This document shows, in pieces, positions 46,402 to 54,954 of a stretch of 64,000 bases of DNA. The notes beneath the pieces are model-generated. The model was given only the letters and a program-made list of their open reading frames with translations, had not been told where the DNA came from and made no database searches. Position numbers and translations under genes: made by a program. Source of the stretch: BPGX01 sp035405785 (GTDB taxonomy: Bacteria > Bacteroidota > Bacteroidia > B-17B0 > Aurantibacillaceae); contig DAONJS010000001.1 in NCBI GenBank assembly GCA_035405785.1, positions 186,001-250,000 on the forward strand. The letters run 5' to 3'. Positions within the stretch are counted from its first letter, which is position 1; the number at the start of each line of letters is the position of its first letter.

Positions 46402-49400
46402 TTAGTAGTTTTTTGCTTTTTCTTTATTTAATAATGCTACATGTCCTTTGAAGGTTCTGATATCTAATTTTTTATTTGAGTTTTCTACCATCACTTCAAT
46501 GTAATAAGCATATATACCATCTTCACATATTTGCCCCTTGTATGTTCCATCCCATCCTTGGTGTATATCTTCTGTAGAATATATTAGCATGCCCCATCTA
46601 TTAAAAATTCTCATTAAAAAATTTTTTTCAGAAATTCCTATACCTTTAACATTAAAGGTATCATTTAAACCATCTCCATCTGGAGTAAAAACATTCGGTA
46701 TATACACTGCAAAATCAGGATTTATTTTTACAGTTTTATAAACACTGTCTCTGCAATCAAATTCATTCATCACAAATAATCCTACGGTATATTCGCCATC
46801 TCTTTCATAATAATGTATTGGTGATAATTCATTACTCAAGTTTGCATTTGATAATGGATCTCCAAAGTTCCATTGAAAAAATGTTCCTCCAACGGATTGA
46901 TTAATAAAAGTAACAATCGGTTCATAGTTATTGATGGATGATGGTGAGTAAGTAAAATCAGCAATTGGCTTTGGATATACAGTAACATCTTTAATACTCA
47001 TTGTATCAATTTTACAGCCATATTGATTAGTAATGAGTAGTGTGGCGGAATAAATTCCCGTATTATATAAAACATTTACATTATTTCCGTTAGATGACAA
47101 TCCTGTTTCAAATGTCCATTGATAAGTATCATTTGTAGATGTAGAAATAGCAGTATATTGAACATTCAAAGGTTCGCAGCCATCTTTCTTGTCTGTTGTA
47201 AAATATCCTTTTGGTAATGGATGTATACTGAGAGTTACAATGATATTCGCATCTGGAACTGTACAACCATCTGAAATGGTAACTGTGTATGTTTGTGGAT
47301 TATTGGCATAATTTCCAATTACTTGCATTGTAGGAGTTGAAATTCCATTGTGCCAGTCGTATGCATAAGGGCCTCCATTTCCAGGACTTGTTAAGGTAAA
47401 ACCTAAAACTGCGGTGTCTTTATCACAAACTGTAATTGTATTACCAATTCCGCTTAAAGGTGGTAAAACATGAATGTAAATTGTTTGTGTGGATGATTGA
47501 CAATTGTTATTATCTTTTGCATAAACACTGTAAGTAGTACTAACAGTAGGAGATACAACATAAGGACCTGTTGATGTAAAAGTAGGATCTGACCAAAAAT
47601 AGGTATATGGTGGATAACCTCCGTTAGCATAAGCATAGATATTAGTAGATTGACCATAACAAATTGTATAATTAGAAGATGTATTTACTAAAATTGGTGG
47701 AGGTTGAGGTAGATTAAGTGTATTTGTTACTATACAATTATTATTATCTTTCACTATTAAAGTATAATTTCCTGCTGGCAAGTTTGAAACATTTGAGGAT
47801 GAAATATTTATGGGTAACCATGTATAAGTTAAAGGTGGAGTGCCACCAGATACAGTGGTTGAAATAATTCCTGTAGAATAACCATAACAAGTAACTGGAG
47901 TGAAACTTACAGGAGCATTGATTTGTGGTGGCTGATTAATGATAACAGAATTTGTATGAATACAATTATTGGCGTCTTTTACAATAATAGCGTAATTTCC
48001 TGCTGAGATATTTGAAGCAGTTGCAGAGTTAATACCAGATGGATTCCATGTATAGGAGTATGGCGGCGTTCCACCATTTACCTGAATGGTAGCACTACCT
48101 GTTGGTGTATTGTAACAATCTACATCTTTTGAAGAAACTGTTGAAGTAATAGGTAAAGGTTCATTTACAGAAACAGTACCAAATGCAATACATCCATTTG
48201 CATCTGTTACTCTTACAGTATAGGTATTTGGAGGTAAATTATTGATGGTTTGTGTATTTTGCCCTGTATTCCATAAATAAAAAAATGGGCTTGTTCCAAT
48301 TGTAGGAGTTGTAGTGGCAATACCATCGGCATAGCCAAAACAAGAAACATTTGTTGCAGATAAAACGCTATGAGGATTAGGATTTACAATAACATTATGT
48401 GTATCTTTTCTAACACAGCCATTTGCACCTTGTGCAAAATAGTAATAATTACCACTTTGAGAAATTGAGATATTTGGAATACTTGTAGTTTGCGTATTCG
48501 CAGAAAAACCATTAGGTCCTGTCCATGTATAAGAAATTGCAGAACCTCCCCCTACTAAATTTAATGTACTTGTTTCACACAATGGTGTATTGACAGTTGA
48601 TGGTGGAGGTAAATTTTTTACAGTAATATTTTTTGAAGTAATGCTAATACAACCGTCTATTGATTGAGTAAGTAAAGAATAAGTGCCGGAAGCGGATGTT
48701 GAAACATTGGGGATAACTGGATTTTGAGCATTAGATGTAAAACTATTTGGACCACTCCATAAATAATTAACTCCGCCGCTACCTGATAATTTTAATGTAT
48801 CTTTTTCGCATAGTGGGTTGTTGTAACTGATATTTGCAACTGGAGGTGGAGCAGTATTCATTTTAATTAAAACAACATAGCCACTTTTGCCGTCATTATT
48901 AGCATTTCCACCATTTGCAAAACCAGCAGGCAAATCTGGGTCTGTGGCATTAGCACAAGTGTTTGTGCCAGCAGGTGCAGCCATTGTAAAACTGCTTACA
49001 ACTGGATAGCCGGTTGCTGGTATAGCATAGCCATTTCCACTGCCACCGCCAGTTCCACCACTTCCCATAGTACTTGGAGGACATAGATTGTTACCAGAGT
49101 TCGTTCCACCAGTACCTCCATTTGTAAATCCGCCTCCTCCACCTCCGCCGCCACCGCTTGTTCCTGCTACAGGCATTGCCCCATCGGCGCCATCTTTAAT
49201 AACATTGCCGCCATATATTCCATAAGTACTCACACAAGAATTGGGCATACCATTGTTACCGCCACCACCACCATTTCCGCCAGGTGTTGCCATATTTCCT
49301 CCGCCGCCACCTCCACCACCAGGGGCTACAACTATTACATTAGTTCCGATAGCAACAGCAGTAGAACCACCACCACCACCACCAGATGTTGTAGGATCTG

Positions 49401-49782
49401 GACTATTTCCGCCTCCGCTTGAAATGTTTCCTCCACCATTTCCTCCCCATCCAAAACCAAATCCTCCTGTACCTCTGACAGGAAAACTTTGAGATAACTG
49501 GCCTTTTGTTCCAGGGCACCCAACAAATATGGTAATAAATTCACCTGGTGTAACATATACTAATGCTTCTGCATAGCCACCACCACCACCTTTACCGCCT
49601 TGCGAACCTCCGCCGCCGCCTCCACCTGCTCCCCAGGCCTTAATTTTTAATAAACATACATCATTAGGTACTACATAAGTATAGCCCATTCCTGTGCAGG
49701 AAAATGTTTGTAATACTGTTTGAGGGAAAAAATATTGGACATAAAACAGAAAAAAAATGTATATATAAAAATACTTTTTCAT
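46402..49782 (-). CDS. Giant secreted protein with glycine-rich N-terminal domain, SprB repeats and type B tail (1126 residues)
   Basis: After the signal peptide, residues about 25-310 form a glycine-rich beta domain (LKIKAWGAGGGGGGGSQG near 46-63, GGGGSTAVAIG, VVAPGGGGGGGGNM), as in Gly-rich proteins of bacterial surfaces. Ig-like modules with CEKDTLKLSGSGG and CETSTLNLVGGGS follow, then three SprB-type repeats (about 485-690), Ig-like and PKD domains, and a CHU_C tail (IPNVFTPDGDGLNDTF ... FNRWGMLIY ... GWDGTYKGQ). It is first in an operon with 42583-46389 (12-bp gap) and 42228-42578. A TAAATTTG element lies 19 bases upstream. Confidence 0.88.
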   Translation of the reverse strand: MKKYFYIYIFFLFYVQYFFPQTVLQTFSCTGMGYTYVVPNDVCLLKIKAWGAGGGGGGGSQGGKGGGGGYAEALVYVTPGEFITIFVGCPGTKGQLSQSFPVRGTGGFGFGWGGNGGGNISSGGGNSPDPTTSGGGGGGSTAVAIGTNVIVVAPGGGGGGGGNMATPGGNGGGGGNNGMPNSCVSTYGIYGGNVIKDGADGAMPVAGTSGGGGGGGGGFTNGGTGGTNSGNNLCPPSTMGSGGTGGGSGNGYAIPATGYPVVSSFTMAAPAGTNTCANATDPDLPAGFANGGNANNDGKSGYVVLIKMNTAPPPVANISYNNPLCEKDTLKLSGSGGVNYLWSGPNSFTSNAQNPVIPNVSTSASGTYSLLTQSIDGCISITSKNITVKNLPPPSTVNTPLCETSTLNLVGGGSAISYTWTGPNGFSANTQTTSIPNISISQSGNYYYFAQGANGCVRKDTHNVIVNPNPHSVLSATNVSCFGYADGIATTTPTIGTSPFFYLWNTGQNTQTINNLPPNTYTVRVTDANGCIAFGTVSVNEPLPITSTVSSKDVDCYNTPTGSATIQVNGGTPPYSYTWNPSGINSATASNISAGNYAIIVKDANNCIHTNSVIINQPPQINAPVSFTPVTCYGYSTGIISTTVSGGTPPLTYTWLPINISSSNVSNLPAGNYTLIVKDNNNCIVTNTLNLPQPPPILVNTSSNYTICYGQSTNIYAYANGGYPPYTYFWSDPTFTSTGPYVVSPTVSTTYSVYAKDNNNCQSSTQTIYIHVLPPLSGIGNTITVCDKDTAVLGFTLTSPGNGGPYAYDWHNGISTPTMQVIGNYANNPQTYTVTISDGCTVPDANIIVTLSIHPLPKGYFTTDKKDGCEPLNVQYTAISTSTNDTYQWTFETGLSSNGNNVNVLYNTGIYSATLLITNQYGCKIDTMSIKDVTVYPKPIADFTYSPSSINNYEPIVTFINQSVGGTFFQWNFGDPLSNANLSNELSPIHYYERDGEYTVGLFVMNEFDCRDSVYKTVKINPDFAVYIPNVFTPDGDGLNDTFNVKGIGISEKNFLMRIFNRWGMLIYSTEDIHQGWDGTYKGQICEDGIYAYYIEVMVENSNKKLDIRTFKGHVALLNKEKAKNY

Positions 49783-49801
49783 AAAAAGTAGATATTTGCT
49801 G

Positions 49802-49809
49802 CAAATTTA
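49802..49809 (-). promoter_or_regulatory. Bacteroidota -7 element (TAAATTTG, minus strand)
   Basis: A TAnnTTTG match 19 bases upstream of the ATG at 49782. A TTG 21 bases further upstream may be the -33 element. Confidence 0.6.
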
Positions 49810-49898
49810 AAGAATTTTTGAGAATATAATCAAGTCCCATTGTGTGAATGGTATGTTTTATTGAGCGAACGGTATGTTTTATTTAGTAAAGGATAATT

Positions 49899-51080
49899 TT
49901 AATTCCCACATTTTTTCAATAGTGCCATATAAAAACCATCAAATCCACTGGATGGTAAAATGGTTTGTTGTTTGATAAGTTGAAATTCTGGATGTTGTGA
50001 TAAAAAATTTTCTACTTGTTGTTCATTTTCTTTTTTAAGAATGCTGCAAGTTACATATAATAAATAACCATCGGGTTTTAGCATGGTTGAATAATCATTA
50101 AGGATTTGTTTTTGTAAATTGATAAGTTCCTGTAAAGTTGTAGTAGAAAATTTAAGTTTTGTATCAGGATGTCTTTTAATAATGCCTGTGCCACTACAAG
50201 GGGCGTCTATAAGCAAAATATCGGCAGTTTCTTTAAGTCGTTTGAATATTTTTGAAGACGAAATATGTTTAATTTGAATATTACTAATGCCTGCCCGTGC
50301 GGTTCTCTTTTTCATTTCAATGAGTTTTTTTTCATCAACATCCATTGCAATTATTTTACCTTTATTATTCTTTAATGCAGATAAATGCAAACTTTTTCCT
50401 CCGGCACCTGCACAGGCATCAATGATTATTTTTGATTTTTCTAAAATATCAAAAGGAATAAAATGAGCAACTTTTTGTGAGGAAATATCTTGAAATTCGT
50501 ATAAGCCAGATTTAAATAAATGATTTTGACTTAAATATGATTTGTTGGTAATTATTAATGCTTCAGGAACTTCTGGATGAAATTTTGTGTGAATGTTTAA
50601 TTGTGCTAATTCTTTTGCTAATGCTTCTTTGGATGTTTTTAAGGTGTTAGTACGAATTACTAATGGTGCTGGCATATTTAATGCCTTTGCTTCTTTAAGC
50701 CATTCCTGATAACCTAATGATTGAATGCCTTCATTCCATAATTCATCATTGTAAGATAATTGAATTTGTTCAGGAATAGAAGAATTATCAATATCTGGAA
50801 TATGAAATGGTGGTTTAAAGTTATCAAAATTAATATTGTTAATTTGAAAGTAGGTGTATAAAATTTTTTCTAAAGAAGAATCATTTGCAATGTGTTGATA
50901 ATAATAAAAATAACGCACGATATTATATGTAGTTTCTGCAATAAACTGACGATCCCTCTTTCCTAATTTTTTGTTTTGTCTAAAAATATATTCTAAAACT
51001 TTATCAGAGTAGAAATTTTCGTTTATTATTTTATGAAGGGCATCAAGTATGGTATTTATGAGGGGTTTATGTAGTTTCAT
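49899..51080 (-). CDS. RsmB/NOP-family rRNA cytosine-C5 methyltransferase
   Basis: The 393-residue enzyme has an N-terminal NusB-like helical region (to about 130), then a class I methyltransferase domain: IDACAGAGGKSLHL (about 235-248), IIAMDVDEKKL, DILLIDAPCSGTG carrying the catalytic-release cysteine, and YVTCSILKKENEQQV carrying the nucleophile. The two-cysteine pattern defines RNA m5C methyltransferases such as RsmB and RsmF; the exact target is not readable. It starts divergently from the lipoprotein at 51174. Confidence 0.9.
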   Translation of the reverse strand: MKLHKPLINTILDALHKIINENFYSDKVLEYIFRQNKKLGKRDRQFIAETTYNIVRYFYYYQHIANDSSLEKILYTYFQINNINFDNFKPPFHIPDIDNSSIPEQIQLSYNDELWNEGIQSLGYQEWLKEAKALNMPAPLVIRTNTLKTSKEALAKELAQLNIHTKFHPEVPEALIITNKSYLSQNHLFKSGLYEFQDISSQKVAHFIPFDILEKSKIIIDACAGAGGKSLHLSALKNNKGKIIAMDVDEKKLIEMKKRTARAGISNIQIKHISSSKIFKRLKETADILLIDAPCSGTGIIKRHPDTKLKFSTTTLQELINLQKQILNDYSTMLKPDGYLLYVTCSILKKENEQQVENFLSQHPEFQLIKQQTILPSSGFDGFYMALLKKCGN

Positions 51081-51145
51081 TTATTAAAAAATTTTTTGGG
51101 CAAAGGTGAGATATTTTTTTTATTTAATATGTATAAAAAATTATG

Positions 51146-51153
51146 TATATTTG
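51146..51153 (+). promoter_or_regulatory. Bacteroidota -7 element (TATATTTG)
   Basis: A perfect TAnnTTTG match ending 20 bases before the ATG at 51174. It lies downstream of the in-frame ATG at 51096 and supports the later start. Confidence 0.65.
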
Positions 51154-51173
51154 CAGTATCAAAATTTAAGTTT

Positions 51174-51545
51174 ATGAAAAATAGTTTAGGTTTTTTTGCG
51201 GCAATAGGTGTTGTTTTTGCTTCTGTATTTTATGTTTCCTGCAATAAAAATACTACTTGTAAAGTTAATGTAAAATGTGTGAATGCAAGTACTGGTACGG
51301 CTGTAAGTAATGCAGATGTGAAACTTTATGCGCCTGTAAAAACAGCATCAGGAGGGACAGTGGAAGCAGATGTGAAAGCAACCGGCACTACTGATTCTTA
51401 TGGAATGGTTTCTTTTACATTCAAATTACCTGCCATATTTAATATCAAAGCTGTAAAAGCGAGTGATTCTCTTGTTGGTACAGGAATGGTTACATTAGAA
51501 GAAGGTAAAACTGTAGAAGCCACTGTTCAAATGAAACATCAATAA
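51174..51545 (+). CDS. Small lipoprotein with a carboxypeptidase-regulatory/Ig-like domain
   Basis: From the ATG at 51174 the protein has 123 residues: a lipoprotein signal (FFAAIGVVFASVFYVSCNK), then one beta-sandwich module with VNVKCVNASTGTAVSNADVKLYAP and GTTDSYGMVSFTF. This is the strand pattern of transthyretin-like or carboxypeptidase-regulatory domains. The upstream in-frame ATG (51096) would place the promoter inside the gene and bury the lipoprotein signal, so it is rejected. The role is unknown, probably outer-membrane-attached. A second lipoprotein gene follows 21 bp downstream. Confidence 0.8.
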   Translation: MKNSLGFFAAIGVVFASVFYVSCNKNTTCKVNVKCVNASTGTAVSNADVKLYAPVKTASGGTVEADVKATGTTDSYGMVSFTFKLPAIFNIKAVKASDSLVGTGMVTLEEGKTVEATVQMKHQ

Positions 51546-51566
51546 TTTTTTTTCAACCTTACAGAA

Positions 51567-52253
51567 TTGAAAGGGAATAGTTTTGTGATTAAAAATGTAT
51601 TTTTTTTAGTTTTTTTTTCTATTGTATTTTTTTCTTGCGATAGTCCAGTTTTTCATAATAAAAAATCAGAAGGTGTTATTGAATACAAAGTAGAAGCAGT
51701 TGATAAACAACACCCTCTTGCAGGATTAGCACCAGATAAGGCAGTTTTGAAATTTAAAGACAATAAATATCTTATTGAAATGAGCACGATGGGTGTATTC
51801 AAAACAACATTTATTATTGATGGTGATAAAAAGACATTAACAGAGATGATAAAATTTATGGATATAAAAAATGCATGCATAGAAACACAGGAAGATTTAG
51901 TGCAGGAAGCGAATATGTATGCATTGAAATTCAAAGAAACGAATGAAAAAGTAAAATTAGCCAATTACAAGTGTCATAAACTTTATGCGTATTATGTAAG
52001 AAATCCGCAGGATAGTTTTGAAGTGTTATACACCAAAGATTTAGAACCAAAAGATATTTATGAATTAAGTGCTTATAAAGGTATTCAGGGAATGCTGATG
52101 AAATACAGATTACGCAAATGGGGACTGGAGTTAGAATTTACAGCTCAAAATGTTTCGCTTCAACAAGTGCCTGATGAAGAATTTGAATTGCCTTCTTACT
52201 ACAAAATTATGAGTAAAAAAGAAATGGAAGATTTTATTAAGAGTTTGCAATAA
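51567..52253 (+). CDS. Predicted lipoprotein, non-ATG start (DUF4412-like)
   Basis: No ATG opens this frame before the signal sequence; the candidates are TTG at 51567 and GTG at 51585, the latter 8 bases after AAGGGA. Either gives a lipoprotein signal (VFFLVFFSIVFFSCDS). The mature part has GVIEYKVEA, PDKAVLKFKDNKYLIEM, FIIDGDKKTLTEM, YKCHKLYAYY and EFELPSYYKIMSKKEMEDFI, the strand pattern of DUF4412/GLPGLI-type envelope proteins in Bacteroidota. Function is unknown. Its last 17 bases overlap the convergent glycosyltransferase gene. Confidence 0.75.
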   Translation: MKGNSFVIKNVFFLVFFSIVFFSCDSPVFHNKKSEGVIEYKVEAVDKQHPLAGLAPDKAVLKFKDNKYLIEMSTMGVFKTTFIIDGDKKTLTEMIKFMDIKNACIETQEDLVQEANMYALKFKETNEKVKLANYKCHKLYAYYVRNPQDSFEVLYTKDLEPKDIYELSAYKGIQGMLMKYRLRKWGLELEFTAQNVSLQQVPDEEFELPSYYKIMSKKEMEDFIKSLQ

Positions 52254-53379
52254 TGGCTTTCAGTTTTTCTAAATTTATATTGTTATCAAATTTTTCAAGT
52301 AGTTGTTTTCTTTGAAATAAAATACCATCGTCAAACTCAAGTGTTTTTAAGTGGTTGATGGTTTCTATCATTTCACGTGCAGTGTTTTTGATGTAAAGTG
52401 ATAAATTAGCTTGTAGTGAAGTGCCTGCTATCATTTTATCATTACAAATAATAAATCTTGCAGAAAATAAACTATTGAGTAATTTGAGTTTTAATCCAGT
52501 GGCTTGATGTGTGTAAAGCCAAACAATATGGGCATTTTGAATGAGTTGTTTCATTTCTTCATTATCAGGATTGGCTACAATTTGAATGTGAGAAAATTTT
52601 TTAGCCAACTTGTATAAAAATTTTGGTGGATTTTTTCCAGCGATGATAATTTGAAAATCAATGTGGGGGGCAATGTTTTTAATTAACCATTCAGCGGATT
52701 TGTAGTTTTCCGCTACGCTTAAATTGCCGTGATACAATAGATAATCTCCTTTGCCTTTACAAAGATAAATATCGCTACAATTATGAAAAGAAGGAATGAG
52801 TGAAGTTTTATAGTTGTAATAATATCTGTGAACATAAGCATCATCATTTTCTGTAACGGGTAAAATAACATCAGCAGATGCAAAAGCTTTTTTTTCGTAA
52901 AAATACAGTTTAATGGTTTCAATCAAAAAATATATTTTTTTGAAAATGTTTTTTTCCGCCAGAAATAAATGAAAGTAATAATGGTGTTCTATATTGCTTA
53001 ATCTTAAAATTTTCTTTTTGTGAGATAATGAGGGATGCGAAATGTAGTATGCAGAATGAAGTGTTTCAAATAAAACAGGATAATTATCTTGATTTAAATT
53101 GTTTAATAATTCTTTGTTAGCCCTTGAATAAACAGTAAAAGGTAAAAAAGATAATTGCTTTGAAAAGGAAGTATTTCTTTGATAATAATAAATTTTGTAA
53201 CAATACTTTTCTAATTCTTTTGCTTGAGGTTTATTGTTGTATTGAAAGCAATGTAGAATGATTTTAAATCCTGCCTGATGAAGATATTTGATTTTGTAAA
53301 ACACATCTATTATTCCACCATAGTCGGGAGGATAAGGAATATCAAAGGAAACAAGATGTATGAATGTATCTTCACTCAC
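52237..53379 (-). CDS. GT-B fold (family 4-like) glycosyltransferase, GTG start
   Basis: The 380-residue protein begins with a glycogenin-free GT-B N-terminal domain (SFDIPYPPDYGGIIDVFYKI), a central ASADVILPVTENDDAYV and a C-terminal domain with GNLSVAENYKSAEWLI, IIIAGKNPP, IQIVANPDNEEMKQLIQNAHI and HQATGLKLKLLNSLFSARFII. These are typical of group 1 glycosyltransferases that extend surface polysaccharide, although the usual E-x7-E is replaced by TGLKLKLLNSL. The start codon is GTG, and it overlaps the TAG of the TatD-like gene by one base. It converges with the lipoprotein gene at 51567. Confidence 0.8.
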   Translation of the reverse strand: MSEDTFIHLVSFDIPYPPDYGGIIDVFYKIKYLHQAGFKIILHCFQYNNKPQAKELEKYCYKIYYYQRNTSFSKQLSFLPFTVYSRANKELLNNLNQDNYPVLFETLHSAYYISHPSLSHKKKILRLSNIEHHYYFHLFLAEKNIFKKIYFLIETIKLYFYEKKAFASADVILPVTENDDAYVHRYYYNYKTSLIPSFHNCSDIYLCKGKGDYLLYHGNLSVAENYKSAEWLIKNIAPHIDFQIIIAGKNPPKFLYKLAKKFSHIQIVANPDNEEMKQLIQNAHIVWLYTHQATGLKLKLLNSLFSARFIICNDKMIAGTSLQANLSLYIKNTAREMIETINHLKTLEFDDGILFQRKQLLEKFDNNINLEKLKAIIANS

Positions 53380-54035
53380 TATAATGGTAATTTTTCAAGC
53401 ATAAATGCCTTGTAAAAATTTTCTAATACCTGTAATTGTAATGTGTGTAAATCAATATTTAAAACTTCTGATGCAGATTGATAAATATCTTTGATGGAAA
53501 TACTTTCATCGTTGTTGAAAAACAAGATTTTTTTAGATGAGATATTTTTTATCCAGTAAATGGCTTTGGGATTTTTTAGATAAATGTCTTTATCAAATGC
53601 AACATAAAAATCTTTGAGTTCATTGAGAGTATCTTTATTTTCGGGCAGATAATCAATAGGGATAATAAGTGGTGTTTTGTTTTTTAGTTTTTGTAAGGTA
53701 GCCATCACATCATCCCATGCTTTGAAGCAATAAAGTATAATAGGTTTTTTTAATAGATTAGCAGTTTTGATTTGAACTTCAAAAACTTTTTTTTGTTCAG
53801 CATAGTTGGATTCAAAAGTTTTATCTAACCCGCATTCGCCAATAGCAATACAGTTTTTTTCGGAAGATAAAATGTGGAATTTTTCTAATGCTTTTTCAAT
53901 GTTAGAATGATCAACATACCAAGGATGAATACCTGTTGAATACAAAATGGGCTTTTGAAGAGTATCAAAACTAATATTGACTACTTCAATACCTGCTTCT
54001 TGAAAATTCTCTTTTGTAAAGATGTTTATATACAT
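53379..54035 (-). CDS. TatD-family protein with most metal ligands lost (probable pseudoenzyme)
   Basis: The ATG at 54035 gives 218 residues. An ATG at 54074 would put the -7 element inside the gene. The fold is recognisable from YSTGIHPWYVD, AIGECGLDKTF, KKPIILYCFKAWDD and KKILFFNNDES. Compared with short Bacteroidota TatD hydrolases, the HxH near the start reads FTK, the HCV after the glutamate reads YCF, the next histidine (IIHGF) reads IIPID, and the late ETD reads NND. Only the ECGLD glutamate remains. The frame is intact and 1-bp coupled to a glycosyltransferase gene, so loss of catalysis with retained expression is more likely than decay. Confidence 0.8.
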   Translation of the reverse strand: MYINIFTKENFQEAGIEVVNISFDTLQKPILYSTGIHPWYVDHSNIEKALEKFHILSSEKNCIAIGECGLDKTFESNYAEQKKVFEVQIKTANLLKKPIILYCFKAWDDVMATLQKLKNKTPLIIPIDYLPENKDTLNELKDFYVAFDKDIYLKNPKAIYWIKNISSKKILFFNNDESISIKDIYQSASEVLNIDLHTLQLQVLENFYKAFMLEKLPL

Positions 54036-54043
54036 TGCAAAAG

Positions 54044-54051
54044 CAAATTTA
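54044..54051 (-). promoter_or_regulatory. Bacteroidota -7 element (TAAATTTG, minus strand)
   Basis: A TAnnTTTG match only 8 bases upstream of the ATG at 54035, implying a very short leader. Confidence 0.45.
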
Positions 54052-54228
54052 ATAACAATAAAGTGATTGTGCAAGAAAAAGTTTTGAGAGGGGTGTGGGG
54101 GAGAATGGGGTGTTAGTGAAAATAGATGAGAGTATAAAGATAAAATTATTAATATTTATACAAAGAACTCTGATTTATGAAGATTTTAGAGTAATAGCGA
54201 AATAACTTTGATATAATTTCGGAAGTTT

Positions 54229-54954
54229 TTATACAGGATATTCATTCCAGATTTTGCCTTCGAAAACTCTGCCATTTGCTTTTTTACTTCTTTTTACTTC
54301 ATCTGCACCCCAAGTGCCCCATTGTTTGAAAAAGAATGCTACACCTTGCTTTTTGCATTGGTTAAAAATTTCTAGCACCCATTCTTTTTTAATTTTTCTT
54401 GCTTTTAAGCCAGATTCTCCACCAACTATTGCCCAGTGAATACCTTTAAGATTTAATTTGCCTACACTACCAATAAGTGGTTCAAATGAAACAAATTTTA
54501 CTTTTGCTTTTATTTTTCTAAGTGAATCTATTCTGTATTTGAATGTAGCATTTTCTACACTTACACCAAGCCAAACATTATTTGGTACTTTTTTGTCTTT
54601 TAAGTACTCAAGCATATTTTGGTCTCTTTTTGTAAGAATTTGATAAGTATGTTGTGGCGTTTGTTTAATCACATCAAAAATCATATCAAGATATTCGTAG
54701 GGCATTTCTTCATGAAACAAATCGCTCATTGAATTGACAAAGAATTTTGTAGGTTTTTTGATAAGTAGGGGTTGTTCTAATCTATGGGGTAAAATTTTGA
54801 ATTTAAAGCCATCTTTGTAATCAGAAACGCCCATTGCTTTAAGTCGTTTAGCAAAAATTTCTGCATAACAAAATTTACACCCAGCAGAAACTTTATTGCA
54901 TCCAATGCTTGGATTCCAGACCTTTTCAGTCCATTCAATTTTTGTGGATTTCAT
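54229..54954 (-). CDS. Three-Cys-motif protein (DUF5131 / phage Gp37-Gp68 family)
   Basis: The 241-residue protein has the family N-terminus TKIEWTEKVWNPSIGCNKVS with the cysteine triad Cys19-x6-Cys26-x2-Cys29 (GCKFCYAE). It continues with FVNSMSDLFHEEMPYEYLD, YQILTKRDQNM, NVWLGVSVEN, VSFEPLIGSVG, WAIVGGESG and FFFKQWGTWG. The three cysteines and barrel-like strand order resemble a radical-SAM-type Fe-S site, but no activity is established. Its ATG overlaps the stop of tcmP upstream by 4 bases, the standard pairing of this family with TcmP. The family is frequent in phages and mobile DNA. Confidence 0.92.
   Translation of the reverse strand: MKSTKIEWTEKVWNPSIGCNKVSAGCKFCYAEIFAKRLKAMGVSDYKDGFKFKILPHRLEQPLLIKKPTKFFVNSMSDLFHEEMPYEYLDMIFDVIKQTPQHTYQILTKRDQNMLEYLKDKKVPNNVWLGVSVENATFKYRIDSLRKIKAKVKFVSFEPLIGSVGKLNLKGIHWAIVGGESGLKARKIKKEWVLEIFNQCKKQGVAFFFKQWGTWGADEVKRSKKANGRVFEGKIWNEYPV

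Noticed and set aside
49241..49492. Proline-rich open frame on the plus strand opposite the glycine-rich domain
   Set aside because: Poly-Gly codons read backwards give poly-Pro; it has no start context or conserved motif. It is a shadow of the minus-strand gene.
53379..54035. TatD-like gene as a pseudogene
   Set aside because: The frame is complete, coupled to its neighbour and retains the fold motifs; substitutions are limited to ligand sites. Pseudoenzyme fits better.
54090..54120. G-rich run GAGAGGGGTGTGGGGGAGAATGGGG as a possible G-quadruplex or mobile element end
   Set aside because: G-tracts of three or more are too few and irregular, and there is no partner repeat within the window.
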